Assembly (NCBI GenBank): GCA_944393275.1
Contig: CALXZQ010000074.1
Span: forward strand, 1 to 5,257
Origin: an uncultured Clostridia bacterium
Lineage (GTDB): Bacteria > Bacillota > Clostridia > TANB77 > CAG-508
Reading direction: 5' to 3'
DNA: 5,257 nt
The notes under the pieces were generated by a model. It ran no database searches. It was not told the DNA's origin and saw nothing but the letters and a program-made list of their open reading frames with translations. A program made the translations under genes and the position numbers. Shown here piece by piece: positions 1-5,257 of this stretch. How positions within the stretch are numbered: the first letter of the stretch is position 1; the number at the start of each line of letters is the position of its first letter.

Positions 1-10
1 ATAAAATTAT

Positions 11-730
11 CTAAATTTTTATTGCTGATTCTAAGGCTATTTTTATCATATTATCTAACTTTAATTGTCTATCCTCAGGACTTACAATCTCATCTCTAAA
101 AGGAGAATCAACAACAGACATTAAACAAGCAGCATTTTTACCTAATAGTTTAGCATTATAGAAAATAGCAAATGCCTCCATTTCAGCAGAAATTACATTT
201 AATGTTTTAGGAATCCTATCTAGAAATTTTTGTTGATCGTTCATATATACATCAAAAAAGTCAGTAGATGTAGTGTTACCAATTACTAATTTGTAATTTA
301 GTTCTTTAGCTGTTTCTGATATAACATTGTTTAATTCAGAAGAAGCTTCCATAATATGACAATCTTCGTTATTAGCCGTTAATGCATAATTACTTTCAGT
401 ATATACTTTTTGAGATAATATAACATCAAAAAGATTTAAATCTGGAGAATGTGCTCCACAAGAACCAATACGAATGATGTTTTCAACATCGTAAAATTTA
501 AATAATTCATAAGTATATATTCCAGCACTTGGCATACCCATTCCATGAGCCATAACTGAAATTTCTTTTCCTTTATACTTTCCAGTATAGGCATACATTC
601 CACGTATTTGATTTACTAATCTATAGTCAGTAAAAAAAGTTTCTGCTATATATTTTGCACGAAGCGGATCGCCTGGCATTATCACTGTTTTTGCAAAATC
701 ACCTAAATTTGCTTCATTATGTGGTGTCAT
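11..730 (-). CDS. deoD: Purine nucleoside phosphorylase, DeoD type (complete, 239 aa)
   Basis: This cytosolic enzyme phosphorolyses purine (deoxy)ribonucleosides to the free base and (deoxy)ribose-1-phosphate in nucleoside salvage. The 239-residue length is normal for the hexameric DeoD family, and the protein aligns end to end with E. coli DeoD from memory. Visible family residues are His4 (donated to the neighbouring subunit's active site), the MPGDPLRAKYIAE block at 18-30 with phosphate-binding Gly20 and Arg24, Arg43 (QIRG), Arg87 (IIRIGSCG) and the nucleoside-binding EME at 183-185. The catalytic Asp208 and Arg221 are also present, 13 residues apart as in E. coli Asp204/Arg217. The residues just after the Asp read SPFRDE where E. 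coli has HIRTHE, a local divergence that leaves the catalytic pair intact. The ATG is supported by an AAAAGGAGG RBS. The gene is transcribed divergently from the rest of the window, and only 10 bases lie beyond its stop, so its downstream context is unknown. Confidence 0.96.
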   Translation of the reverse strand: MTPHNEANLGDFAKTVIMPGDPLRAKYIAETFFTDYRLVNQIRGMYAYTGKYKGKEISVMAHGMGMPSAGIYTYELFKFYDVENIIRIGSCGAHSPDLNLFDVILSQKVYTESNYALTANNEDCHIMEASSELNNVISETAKELNYKLVIGNTTSTDFFDVYMNDQQKFLDRIPKTLNVISAEMEAFAIFYNAKLLGKNAACLMSVVDSPFRDEIVSPEDRQLKLDNMIKIALESAIKI

Positions 731-738
731 TTTAAATA

Positions 739-747
739 CCTCCTTTT
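739..747 (-). promoter_or_regulatory. Ribosome binding site of deoD
   Basis: Read on the minus strand this is AAAAGGAGG, nearly perfectly complementary to the 16S 3' end. It lies 8 bases before the ATG at 730-728 and fixes the deoD start. Confidence 0.9.
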
Positions 748-757
748 AAGTAAGACT

Positions 758-785
758 ATTATAACATAAATAAAAAATATTTAAA
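758..785 (-). promoter_or_regulatory. Putative sigma-A promoter of deoD (extended -10)
   Basis: On the minus strand, TATAAT at 763-758 is preceded by TGT, giving the extended -10 form TGnTATAAT. A weak -35 (TTTAAA, 785-780) lies 16 bases upstream. The predicted transcript start is near 751, which gives a leader of about 20 bases that begins just before the RBS. The -10 match is exact. The -35 is poor, which is usual when an extended -10 is present. Confidence 0.7.
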
Positions 786-799
786 GAAAAAAATAAAAC

Positions 800-828
800 T
801 TGAAATAAAATAAACTATAGAATATAAT
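800..828 (+). promoter_or_regulatory. Sigma-A promoter of the repeat-protein/ATP-grasp operon
   Basis: TTGAAA at 800-805 and TATAAT at 823-828 are separated by 17 bases, matching the housekeeping consensus at 11 of 12 positions. Transcription should begin near 834-836, so the leader is only about a dozen bases and the RBS sits at the extreme 5' end of the mRNA. The promoter is back to back with the deoD promoter: their -35 elements lie about 15 bases apart. Confidence 0.75.
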
Positions 829-834
829 TTTACT

Positions 835-843
835 AAAGGTGAG
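835..843 (+). promoter_or_regulatory. Ribosome binding site of the DUF4116-like repeat gene
   Basis: AAAGGTGAG lies 4 bases before the ATG at 848-850. It supports 848, not the internal ATG at 990, as the true start of the repeat-protein gene. Confidence 0.7.
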
Positions 844-847
844 AAGT

Positions 848-1018
848 ATGGATATAGAGGAAGCAATACAAAATTCAAATAATAAAGAATATTTTTTAGA
901 AAAATTAAAAACAAATCCAGAATTACTTGATTATGCAAGTGAAGAACTAAAAAATGATAAAGATGTTGTTAGAACGGCTATAAATTCAGATGGACGGTGC
1001 ATTAGAATTTGCAGGTGA
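848..1018 (+). CDS. N-terminal fragment of the repeat protein (56 aa, frame one)
   Basis: This is the piece translated from the genuine start. It has a non-repetitive lead-in of about 22 residues (MDIEEAIQNS...), one complete repeat (residues 23-47, with LLDYASEELKNDKDVV), and the first two residues of the next repeat (DG at 48-49). The last seven residues (RCIRICR) are out-of-frame sequence with no resemblance to the repeat. That change of character marks the frameshift. If the extra base is real, this truncated peptide is what ribosomes starting at 848 would make. Confidence 0.55.
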   Translation: MDIEEAIQNSNNKEYFLEKLKTNPELLDYASEELKNDKDVVRTAINSDGRCIRICR

Positions 1019-1358
1019 TAAATTAAAAGGTGATAAAGAAATAGTATTAGAAGCTGTAAGCAAAGTAGGTTGGGTAATATGCTATTCAAGTGAAGAATTA
1101 AGAGATGATAAAGATATAGTCTTAGCAGGAGTAAAAAAAGACGGACAAGCATTATACTATGCAAGTGAAAAATTAAGAGATAATGAACAAATAGTGCTAG
1201 AAGCAGTAAAAAATAAAGGGATAATTTTAAAGTATGCAAGTAAAAGAATAAGAGGACAAAAGGAAATAGCGATGGAAGCTATAAAACAAGACAAAAGAGC
1301 ATATAGCTTTATTACAAAAGAATTAAAAGATGATGAGGAAATTAAGCAACTATTACAA
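914..1358 (+). repeat. Six tandem 75-base coding units (25-residue protein repeats)
   Basis: Unit starts fall at 914, 989, 1065, 1140, 1215 and 1290. All are 75 bases apart except the second unit, which is 76 because of the extra base. The last unit is shortened to 69 bases. Units are diverged at the DNA level but share stretches such as TATGCAAGTGAA, seen in units 1 and 4 and close to unit 3. The periodicity is that of the protein and shows internal duplication. It is not a CRISPR or a satellite. Confidence 0.85.
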
Positions 1359-1361
1359 TAG
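990..1361 (+). CDS. C-terminal fragment of the DUF4116-like repeat protein (up to 123 aa)
   Basis: This open frame carries four full repeats and a degenerate last one (residues 101-123, ending in EEIKQLLQ). Each unit keeps the A-x-x-[YF]-A-[SG]-x-x-[LI]-[RK]-x-x-[KE]-[ED]-I core with modest variation. The ATG at 990 spans the original Asp-Gly codons, has no upstream RBS, and lies inside the upstream fragment. It is therefore probably an artefact of the broken frame and not a real start. Translation could occur only by frameshifting or by reinitiation after the upstream TGA, and I see no specific signal for either. Automated annotation would probably call this piece as the gene. Confidence 0.55.
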   Translation: MDGALEFAGDKLKGDKEIVLEAVSKVGWVICYSSEELRDDKDIVLAGVKKDGQALYYASEKLRDNEQIVLEAVKNKGIILKYASKRIRGQKEIAMEAIKQDKRAYSFITKELKDDEEIKQLLQ

Positions 1362-1365
1362 GAGG
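1360..1365 (+). promoter_or_regulatory. Ribosome binding site of the ATP-grasp gene, overlapping the upstream stop codon
   Basis: AGGAGG uses the last two bases of the repeat gene's TAG stop and lies 11 bases before the ATG at 1377, slightly longer than usual spacing. The arrangement suggests translational coupling of the two genes in one transcript. Confidence 0.75.
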
Positions 1366-1376
1366 ACATAAACAAG

Positions 1377-2318
1377 ATGTATGCAAAAGAGTTTAATAAG
1401 CTTATAAAAGAAATCTGCAAAGAAAAAAATATTAAAGTGGATACTATGTCTTTTGAATATATTTTAAGACTGCAAAAAGAACAAAAGGAATTTTATATAA
1501 TAGGGTATAAATTTAATTTAAATACGCATTCCTCTACAGCAATTGCAAGAGATAAGTACGCAACATATGAAATTTTAAAAAGCAAAAATATACCAATAAT
1601 AGAACATAAAATAATATTTTCTGAACAATTAAAAGGAGGAAAATGTACTGAAGAAAATCTAAAAGCTTCTAAAGAATATTTCCATAAAAATAAAAACAAA
1701 ATGGTTTTAAAACCCAATAAAGGGAAGGAAGGAATAAATGTATATTTTTGCGATAAAGAAGACAAAATAAAATCAATAATAAACAAAATCTTTAAAGAAG
1801 ATAATGCCGTAGTTTTAAATCCATTTTATAATATAAAAAATGAATACAGAACAATATATTTAAATGGAGAATGTCTAATTACTTATGGAAAAAACATACC
1901 ATATTTAATAGGGGATGGAAAATCTAATATAGAAGATTTATTAATGAAAGAAATGAAGTTGACTATAAAAGATATTAGAGAAGAAAATATAAAAGAAGTA
2001 AACCTAGAATATATACCAGAGAAGAATGAAAAGATAAATATATTTTGGAAACACAATTTAAATGGAGGAGCAATTCCAGAAATCTTAGAGGATAATAAAA
2101 AAAGAAAAAAAATTCAAGCTATAGTTAAAAATGCTGCAAAAGCAATAAATATAAATTTTGCTAGTATTGATGTAATAGAAACCATAGAAGGCGATTTATA
2201 TTTATTGGAGATAAATTCAGTAGTTTTTATGAAAAAATTTATGGAAAAACATCCTGAAGGAAAAAAATATGTAAAAGATATTTATACTAAAGCTATTGAA
2301 GAAATGTTAAAAAAATAA
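1377..2318 (+). CDS. ATP-grasp domain ligase (cyanophycin synthetase/RimK/GshB-like), substrate unknown
   Basis: This 313-residue soluble protein looks like a stand-alone ATP-grasp carboxylate-amine/thiol ligase, a group that activates a carboxylate as acyl-phosphate using ATP and Mg. The first 50 or so residues form a small pre-domain. The ATP-grasp region begins at SSTAIARDKYATYEIL (52-67), a segment that in cyanophycin synthetase and bifunctional glutathione synthetases carries a conserved Lys. Other visible landmarks are MVLKPNKGKEGINV (109-122, nucleotide-binding Lys112 and glycine loop), EYRTIYLNGE (156-165), the IGDGKSNIEDLL segment (178-189) typical of cyanophycin-type ligases, HNLNGGAIPE (226-235), and metal ligands Asp265 (SIDV) and Glu278/Asn280 (LEINS). 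It lacks the extra catalytic domains of cyanophycin synthetase or glutathione ligases. It follows the repeat-protein gene by 15 bases and shares its promoter. No terminator is visible after it. The ATP-grasp fold is confident; the substrate cannot be read from sequence, and peptide or protein modification is only a possibility. Confidence 0.88.
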   Translation: MYAKEFNKLIKEICKEKNIKVDTMSFEYILRLQKEQKEFYIIGYKFNLNTHSSTAIARDKYATYEILKSKNIPIIEHKIIFSEQLKGGKCTEENLKASKEYFHKNKNKMVLKPNKGKEGINVYFCDKEDKIKSIINKIFKEDNAVVLNPFYNIKNEYRTIYLNGECLITYGKNIPYLIGDGKSNIEDLLMKEMKLTIKDIREENIKEVNLEYIPEKNEKINIFWKHNLNGGAIPEILEDNKKRKKIQAIVKNAAKAININFASIDVIETIEGDLYLLEINSVVFMKKFMEKHPEGKKYVKDIYTKAIEEMLKK

Positions 2319-2348
2319 GATAAAAGTATATAAAATAATTAATGAAAG

Positions 2349-2357
2349 TGATATACT
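2349..2357 (+). promoter_or_regulatory. Possible extended -10 promoter for the M18 aminopeptidase
   Basis: TGATATACT matches the TGnTATAAT form with one change. It lies 15 bases before the RBS and no convincing -35 is present (TATAAA at the expected place). It could give the peptidase independent expression, while read-through from the upstream operon is also possible because no terminator separates them. Confidence 0.4.
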
Positions 2358-2372
2358 AAAAGAAATTAAACT

Positions 2373-2379
2373 AAGGAGG
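2373..2379 (+). promoter_or_regulatory. Ribosome binding site of the M18 aminopeptidase
   Basis: AAGGAGG lies 5 bases before the ATG at 2385 and fixes the start. Confidence 0.85.
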
Positions 2380-2384
2380 AAAAT

Positions 2385-3797
2385 ATGGAAGGTATAGCAG
2401 ACAATTTAAAGAAAAAATTATTTAATGAAAAACAAATAGGATGGGAAAATTTGAAAGATGATTGTATAAATGACATTATGGAATTCTCAAAAGGATATAT
2501 GAGCTTTTTAAATAAAGCTAAAACAGAAAGAGAATTTGTTGCAGAAGCAATAAAGCTAGCAAGAGAAAATGGATTTAAGGATTTAATGGAGTATGCATCA
2601 TTAAATCCAGGAGACAAAGTATATTTTGTAAATAGAGAGAAAAGCCTATATTTAGCAGTAATAGGAAAAGAAAATATAGCAGATAAAGGAGTTCATATAA
2701 TAGGTTCACATGTTGATTCTCCAAGACTAGATTTAAAGCCAAATCCATTATATGAAGATACAGGATTTGCATTTATGAAAACACATTATTATGGTGGAAT
2801 AAAGAAGTATCAATGGACAACCATACCTCTTAGTATACATGGAGTTTTAGTAAAAGCAAATGGAGAAAAGATAACTATTAATATTGGTGAAAATGAGAAT
2901 GATCCAATATTTACAATTACAGACCTATTACCACATTTGGCAGATGAGCAAATGAAAAAGAAATTATCTGAAGGAGTAAATGGAGAAGACTTAAATATAT
3001 TAGTAGGAAGTATACCTTTTGAAACAGAAGAGAAAATATCTGAAAAAGTAAAACTAAATATTTTAAATATATTAAATCAAAAATATGGAATAGTAGAAGC
3101 GGATCTAATGAGTTCAGAACTAGAAATTGTACCACAATTCAAGGCAAGAAGTTTAGGGTTTGACTGTAGTATGGTGGCAGCATATGGGCAAGATGATAAG
3201 GTATGTGCATATACATCTTTAAAGGCACTAATGGAAATAGATAATCCTAATAATACAGCTATATGTATATTATCAGATAAAGAAGAAATAGGAAGCATGG
3301 GAAATACTGGAATGGAATCGCATGCATTTGACTTTTTTGTATCTGAGATATTGAATAAATTAGGAATAAATAAACCTAATTTACTAGATAGAGTATTTTG
3401 TTTCTCTAAAATGTTATCATCAGATGTAGATGCAGGATATGACCCATTATATGCTTATGTATCAGATAAATATAATGCAGGATTTTTAGGTAAAGGAATA
3501 AGCTTAAATAAATATACAGGAGCAAGAGGAAAATCAGGAGCTTCTGATGCAAATGCAGAATATGTTGCTTGGGTAAGAAATATGTTAGAAGAAAATAACA
3601 TAAAATATCAAGTGGCAGAATTAGGAAAAGTAGATATTGGAGGTGGAGGTACTATTGCGTATATAATTGCAAATAAAGGTGCAGATGTAATAGATTGTGG
3701 TGTACCAGTACTATCAATGCATGCTCCTTATGAAGTTACAAGTAAATATGATATTTATTCAGCATATAGAGCGTATAAAACATTTTGGTTAAAATAG
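2385..3797 (+). CDS. apeA: M18-family zinc aminopeptidase (complete, 470 aa)
   Basis: This is a cytosolic metallo-aminopeptidase of the M18 (aminopeptidase I / aspartyl aminopeptidase) family, which removes N-terminal residues from peptides during peptide turnover. Length and order of motifs are normal for the bacterial members. The expected co-catalytic metal site is complete: His109 in GSHVDSPRLDLK, Asp260 in LGFDCSM as the bridging ligand, Glu300/Glu301 in SDKEEIGSMG (general base and ligand), Asp347 in SSDVDAGYDP, and His446 in LSMHAPYE. The glycine-rich turn GGGGTIAY (419-426) precedes the last ligand, and the KTHYYGGIKKYQW segment (132-144) is typical of the family. There is no signal peptide. 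The gene has its own strong RBS, sits 66 bases after the ATP-grasp gene, and is followed by a terminator. Family assignment is firm. The symbol follows usage for clostridial M18 proteins and is less certain, and substrate preference (acidic versus neutral residues) cannot be read here. Confidence 0.94.
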   Translation: MEGIADNLKKKLFNEKQIGWENLKDDCINDIMEFSKGYMSFLNKAKTEREFVAEAIKLARENGFKDLMEYASLNPGDKVYFVNREKSLYLAVIGKENIADKGVHIIGSHVDSPRLDLKPNPLYEDTGFAFMKTHYYGGIKKYQWTTIPLSIHGVLVKANGEKITINIGENENDPIFTITDLLPHLADEQMKKKLSEGVNGEDLNILVGSIPFETEEKISEKVKLNILNILNQKYGIVEADLMSSELEIVPQFKARSLGFDCSMVAAYGQDDKVCAYTSLKALMEIDNPNNTAICILSDKEEIGSMGNTGMESHAFDFFVSEILNKLGINKPNLLDRVFCFSKMLSSDVDAGYDPLYAYVSDKYNAGFLGKGISLNKYTGARGKSGASDANAEYVAWVRNMLEENNIKYQVAELGKVDIGGGGTIAYIIANKGADVIDCGVPVLSMHAPYEVTSKYDIYSAYRAYKTFWLK

Positions 3798-3811
3798 TTA
3801 AAAAATATAGG

Positions 3812-3841
3812 AAAAGGATAATTTTTATGTTATCCTTTTTT
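3812..3841 (+). terminator. Rho-independent terminator after the M18 aminopeptidase
   Basis: AAAAGGATAA (3812-3821) and TTATCCTTTT (3830-3839) form a perfect 10-bp stem with an 8-base loop, and the T-run continues to 3841. It lies 14 bases after the peptidase stop and separates this unit from the sigma-factor operon. The A-run on the left arm means it may also work weakly on the other strand. Confidence 0.85.
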
Positions 3842-3875
3842 ATATGCGAATAAAACTTAATAAATATATTAAAAA

Positions 3876-3884
3876 AGGAAGGTG
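3876..3884 (+). promoter_or_regulatory. Ribosome binding site that selects the TTG start of the sigma factor
   Basis: AGGAAGGTG lies 8 bases before TTG 3893-3895. The only nearby alternative, GTG at 3882, is followed after one codon by TAG, and there is no in-frame ATG near the expected N-terminus. The RBS position therefore decides for TTG. Confidence 0.8.
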
Positions 3885-3892
3885 ATATAGAA

Positions 3893-4447
3893 TTGGAAGA
3901 AGATCAAAGATTATATAAGGAATTTCTGAATGGAAACGATTCTTCTTTTAATATTATAGTATTGAAATATAAAGATAGTCTAATCAAATTTATACAAAGC
4001 TATGTCAAAGACGAAGATACTGCAGAAGATTTATCACAAGATGTATTTGTTTATGTTCTAAAAAATAGAGTAGAATATGATTTTAAATATAGTCTGAAGA
4101 CATATTTATTTAGAATTGCAATGTGTAGAGCGATAAATTACATAAATAAAAGAAAGCGAGAAATAAGTATAGAAGAAATAGATTTAGAAAATATCGAAGA
4201 TGTAGACGAAAACTCTAAAATAGAGAATACATTGATAAACAAAGAAAATATAAAACAAGTAGAAAAAGCAATTTCTAAATTAAAAGAAGAATACAGAACA
4301 GTAATATACTTAAAAGATTTTCAAGATTTTAGTTATAAAGATATATGTAAAATAATGAATAAAAGTATGCCACAAGTAAAAGTGTTATTACATAGAGCAA
4401 GAGCAGCTCTTAAGAAGAATTTGGAAAGGGAGGAATTTATATGTTAA
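3893..4447 (+). CDS. RNA polymerase sigma factor, ECF (sigma-70) family (184 aa)
   Basis: This is a small two-domain sigma factor that redirects RNA polymerase to a dedicated promoter set. Region 2 spans about residues 17-88, with the core-binding and -10-recognition helices around TAEDLSQDVFVYVLKN (43-58) and SLKTYLFRIAMCRAINYINK (67-86). An acidic linker follows (about 91-118). Region 4 spans about 121-176 with the helix-turn-helix for the -35 element in DFSYKDICKIMNKSMPQVKVLLHRARAAL. Length is normal for ECF factors, and there is no region 1.1 or 3. The start is TTG behind a strong RBS. The stop codon overlaps the ATG of the membrane-protein gene by 7 bases, the usual layout for a sigma factor and its anti-sigma regulator. 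A terminator precedes it, so it has its own promoter within 3842-3875, but I could not identify a convincing one there. The stimulus and ECF subgroup cannot be assigned from sequence alone. Confidence 0.92.
   Translation: MEEDQRLYKEFLNGNDSSFNIIVLKYKDSLIKFIQSYVKDEDTAEDLSQDVFVYVLKNRVEYDFKYSLKTYLFRIAMCRAINYINKRKREISIEEIDLENIEDVDENSKIENTLINKENIKQVEKAISKLKEEYRTVIYLKDFQDFSYKDICKIMNKSMPQVKVLLHRARAALKKNLEREEFIC
4426..4433 (+). promoter_or_regulatory. Ribosome binding site of the putative anti-sigma gene, inside the sigma gene
   Basis: AAGGGAGG lies 7 bases before ATG 4441 and within the last codons of the sigma gene. It fixes the start and implies coupled translation. Confidence 0.8.
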
Positions 4448-5257
4448 GTGATACAAGTTATATTAATGCTGTATGGAACAAATATGATGATTATTGTTCA
4501 GGAAAAATACAGGATGATTTCTTTGAGAAAAGAGTTTATAGAGAAGAAACTAATGAAAATAGATTTTTAAAGGCAGTTGCAATGTTTATAATAACTGTTT
4601 TAACTACAATAGGTGTAGTATATGCTGGAATAGTTATATACAATAACTTTAAAAATAAAACTGCTTACATCAATTTTAATAATAGCCTTATCTCTCAAGA
4701 ATGGGTAGATGAAAATATGAAAAATAGCGCGGAGGAACAACACATATATTATGCAAGTATTAAAACATATGAAGAATATATAAAATATAAAGAAAAAATT
4801 GGTAATTTAGAAGAATTCACAGAAGAAGATTTTAATAATAATTTTGTAGTAATAATATGTGGAGCGGAAATAAATGTTGAATCTTTAGAAACAGATAATG
4901 ATACATTATATATTAATTTTATGTCTAGCTTTACAAAAGGAGAGCAAAATGTACATGAGTTATTAGTGCCAAATGAACAATATAGAGAAAACATAAAATT
5001 AGTAAGAAAATATGATAAATCAGAATTTGTTAACATTGCGATTGAGGATATACCTTCAGATTATACTAAAGAACAAGCAATTGCTGATGGGTTTGTAGTT
5101 ACAGAGAACAATAAAATTATTTCTAGTAATGAAAATGATATATATGACTTTATAGAAAAGAGTAAGAATGGAGAGAATTGCTTTATTAGATTTGTTGTGT
5201 ATAATGCTGAAAATAATATTTATAATAAAATAGAAATAGGTGATTTAGAATATAAAG
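4441..5257 (+). CDS. Single-pass membrane protein, putative anti-sigma factor with DUF4362-like domain (3' end cut by window)
   Basis: An open frame runs from ATG 4441 to the window edge without a stop, giving 272 complete codons. Residues 1-42 form a short charged cytoplasmic segment. Residues about 43-66 (FLKAVAMFIITVLTTIGVVY followed by AGIV) form one hydrophobic membrane helix, and the remaining 200 or more residues should lie outside the membrane. The extracytoplasmic part appears to have two sections. Residues 75-200 include a YASIKTYEEYIKYKEKI segment followed by a beta-rich stretch (NNFVVIICGAE), loosely like PrcB-type domains. Residues 204-272 (DYTKEQAIADGFVV, DIYDFIEKSKNGENCFIRF) resemble DUF4362. 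The overlap with the upstream ECF sigma gene and the one-helix topology make an anti-sigma or sigma-regulating sensor the best inference. The N-terminus shows no HxxxCxxC zinc-binding anti-sigma motif, so the inhibition mode would be non-canonical. Domain names are from memory and modestly confident. Confidence 0.75.
   Translation, partial: MLSDTSYINAVWNKYDDYCSGKIQDDFFEKRVYREETNENRFLKAVAMFIITVLTTIGVVYAGIVIYNNFKNKTAYINFNNSLISQEWVDENMKNSAEEQHIYYASIKTYEEYIKYKEKIGNLEEFTEEDFNNNFVVIICGAEINVESLETDNDTLYINFMSSFTKGEQNVHELLVPNEQYRENIKLVRKYDKSEFVNIAIEDIPSDYTKEQAIADGFVVTENNKIISSNENDIYDFIEKSKNGENCFIRFVVYNAENNIYNKIEIGDLEYK

Larger units (their letters stand above)
848..1361 (+). pseudogene. DUF4116-like repeat protein, interrupted by a one-base frameshift
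   Basis: The gene starts at ATG 848 behind a good promoter and RBS and would encode about 170 residues if one base were removed near 995-997. The product is almost entirely a tandem array of 25-residue units with the pattern D-G-x-A-L-x-Y-A-S-x-x-L-R-x-D-K-x-I-V-L-x-A-V-x-x, which I recognise as the DUF4116 repeat family. The biochemical function of that family is not established. As written, frame one ends at TGA 1016-1018 after 56 codons. The next frame continues the repeat pattern without a gap to TAG 1359-1361. Restoring the frame makes the repeat period exactly 25 across the break (DGGAL or DGRAL), so the lesion is recent or is a sequence error. There is no signal peptide or membrane segment, so a cytoplasmic, helical, protein-binding array is likely. 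The ATP-grasp gene follows 15 bases downstream. It may be a real pseudogene, a misread base, or a translated pair of fragments. Confidence 0.8.

Noticed and set aside
989..1000. Programmed +1 frameshifting at the rare CGG codon
   Set aside because: CGG is a rare codon in such genomes and could stall ribosomes, but the context has no slippery sequence, stop codon or re-pairing option like known +1 sites. A simple indel explains the data better unless the extra base proves conserved.
931..1239. Leucine-rich open frame on the minus strand that looks like a membrane protein
   Set aside because: It is the antisense shadow of the repeat gene: AT-rich Lys/Glu codons read backwards as Leu/Phe/Ser. 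It has its own 25-residue echo of the repeat and lies opposite a supported gene.
914..1358. Regular 75-base spacing that could suggest a CRISPR or other non-coding tandem array
   Set aside because: The spacing is a multiple of three, conservation follows codon positions, and the units translate into a consistent 25-residue protein repeat. There are no identical short repeats separated by unique spacers.
2319..2348. Terminator between the ATP-grasp gene and the aminopeptidase
   Set aside because: The stretch is AT-rich but has no inverted repeat able to form a stable stem before a T-run.
3842..3875. An autoregulatory ECF-type or sigma-A promoter for the sigma factor gene
   Set aside because: TATATT at 3865-3870 could be a -10, but there is no acceptable -35 at 16-18 bases and no AAC-type ECF -35 with a matching -10. 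The region is so AT-rich that weak matches mean little.
4749..5036. Minus-strand open frame opposite the putative anti-sigma gene
   Set aside because: It has no RBS or recognisable protein signature and lies fully opposite a continuous plus-strand frame with good start signals and a membrane helix.

Overview
The window is a strongly AT-rich stretch of bacterial chromosome. Near-consensus purine-rich ribosome binding sites, AT-biased codons (AGA, ATA, TTA) and a TTG start suggest a low-GC Firmicute, most likely a Clostridia-type anaerobe. This assignment is an inference from composition and gene content, because no rRNA or other taxonomic marker is present.

Layout: (1) On the minus strand, 11-730 encodes a complete DeoD-type purine nucleoside phosphorylase (nucleoside salvage) with its own RBS and an extended -10 promoter. 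(2) Bases 731-847 form a divergent promoter region. It also holds a good plus-strand promoter (TTGAAA, 17 bp, TATAAT) that fires into the next unit with a very short leader. (3) Bases 848-1361 encode a protein made of about six 25-residue DUF4116-like repeats. The reading frame is broken by one extra base near 995-997, so it reads as a 56-codon N-terminal piece overlapping a 123-codon C-terminal piece. (4) Bases 1377-2318 encode a stand-alone ATP-grasp ligase. Its RBS begins inside the last two bases of the repeat gene's stop codon, so the two genes form a tight pair. (5) Bases 2385-3797 encode a complete M18-family zinc aminopeptidase, possibly with its own promoter, closed by a clear rho-independent terminator at 3812-3841. 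(6) Bases 3893-4447 encode an ECF-type sigma factor starting at TTG. (7) From 4441, overlapping the sigma gene, a single-pass membrane protein runs off the right edge. By position and architecture it is the probable anti-sigma partner.

DeoD and the M18 peptidase are ordinary salvage and peptide-turnover enzymes. Two places deserve a second look. One is the frameshifted repeat protein and ATP-grasp pair, which could be a peptide- or protein-modifying unit of unknown role. The other is the ECF sigma/membrane-protein pair, whose putative anti-sigma has a short cytoplasmic N-terminus with no visible zinc-binding anti-sigma motif and a large extracytoplasmic part ending in a DUF4362-like domain. 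No gene-free stretch exceeds 300 bases, and no RNA genes, mobile elements or CRISPR arrays were seen.
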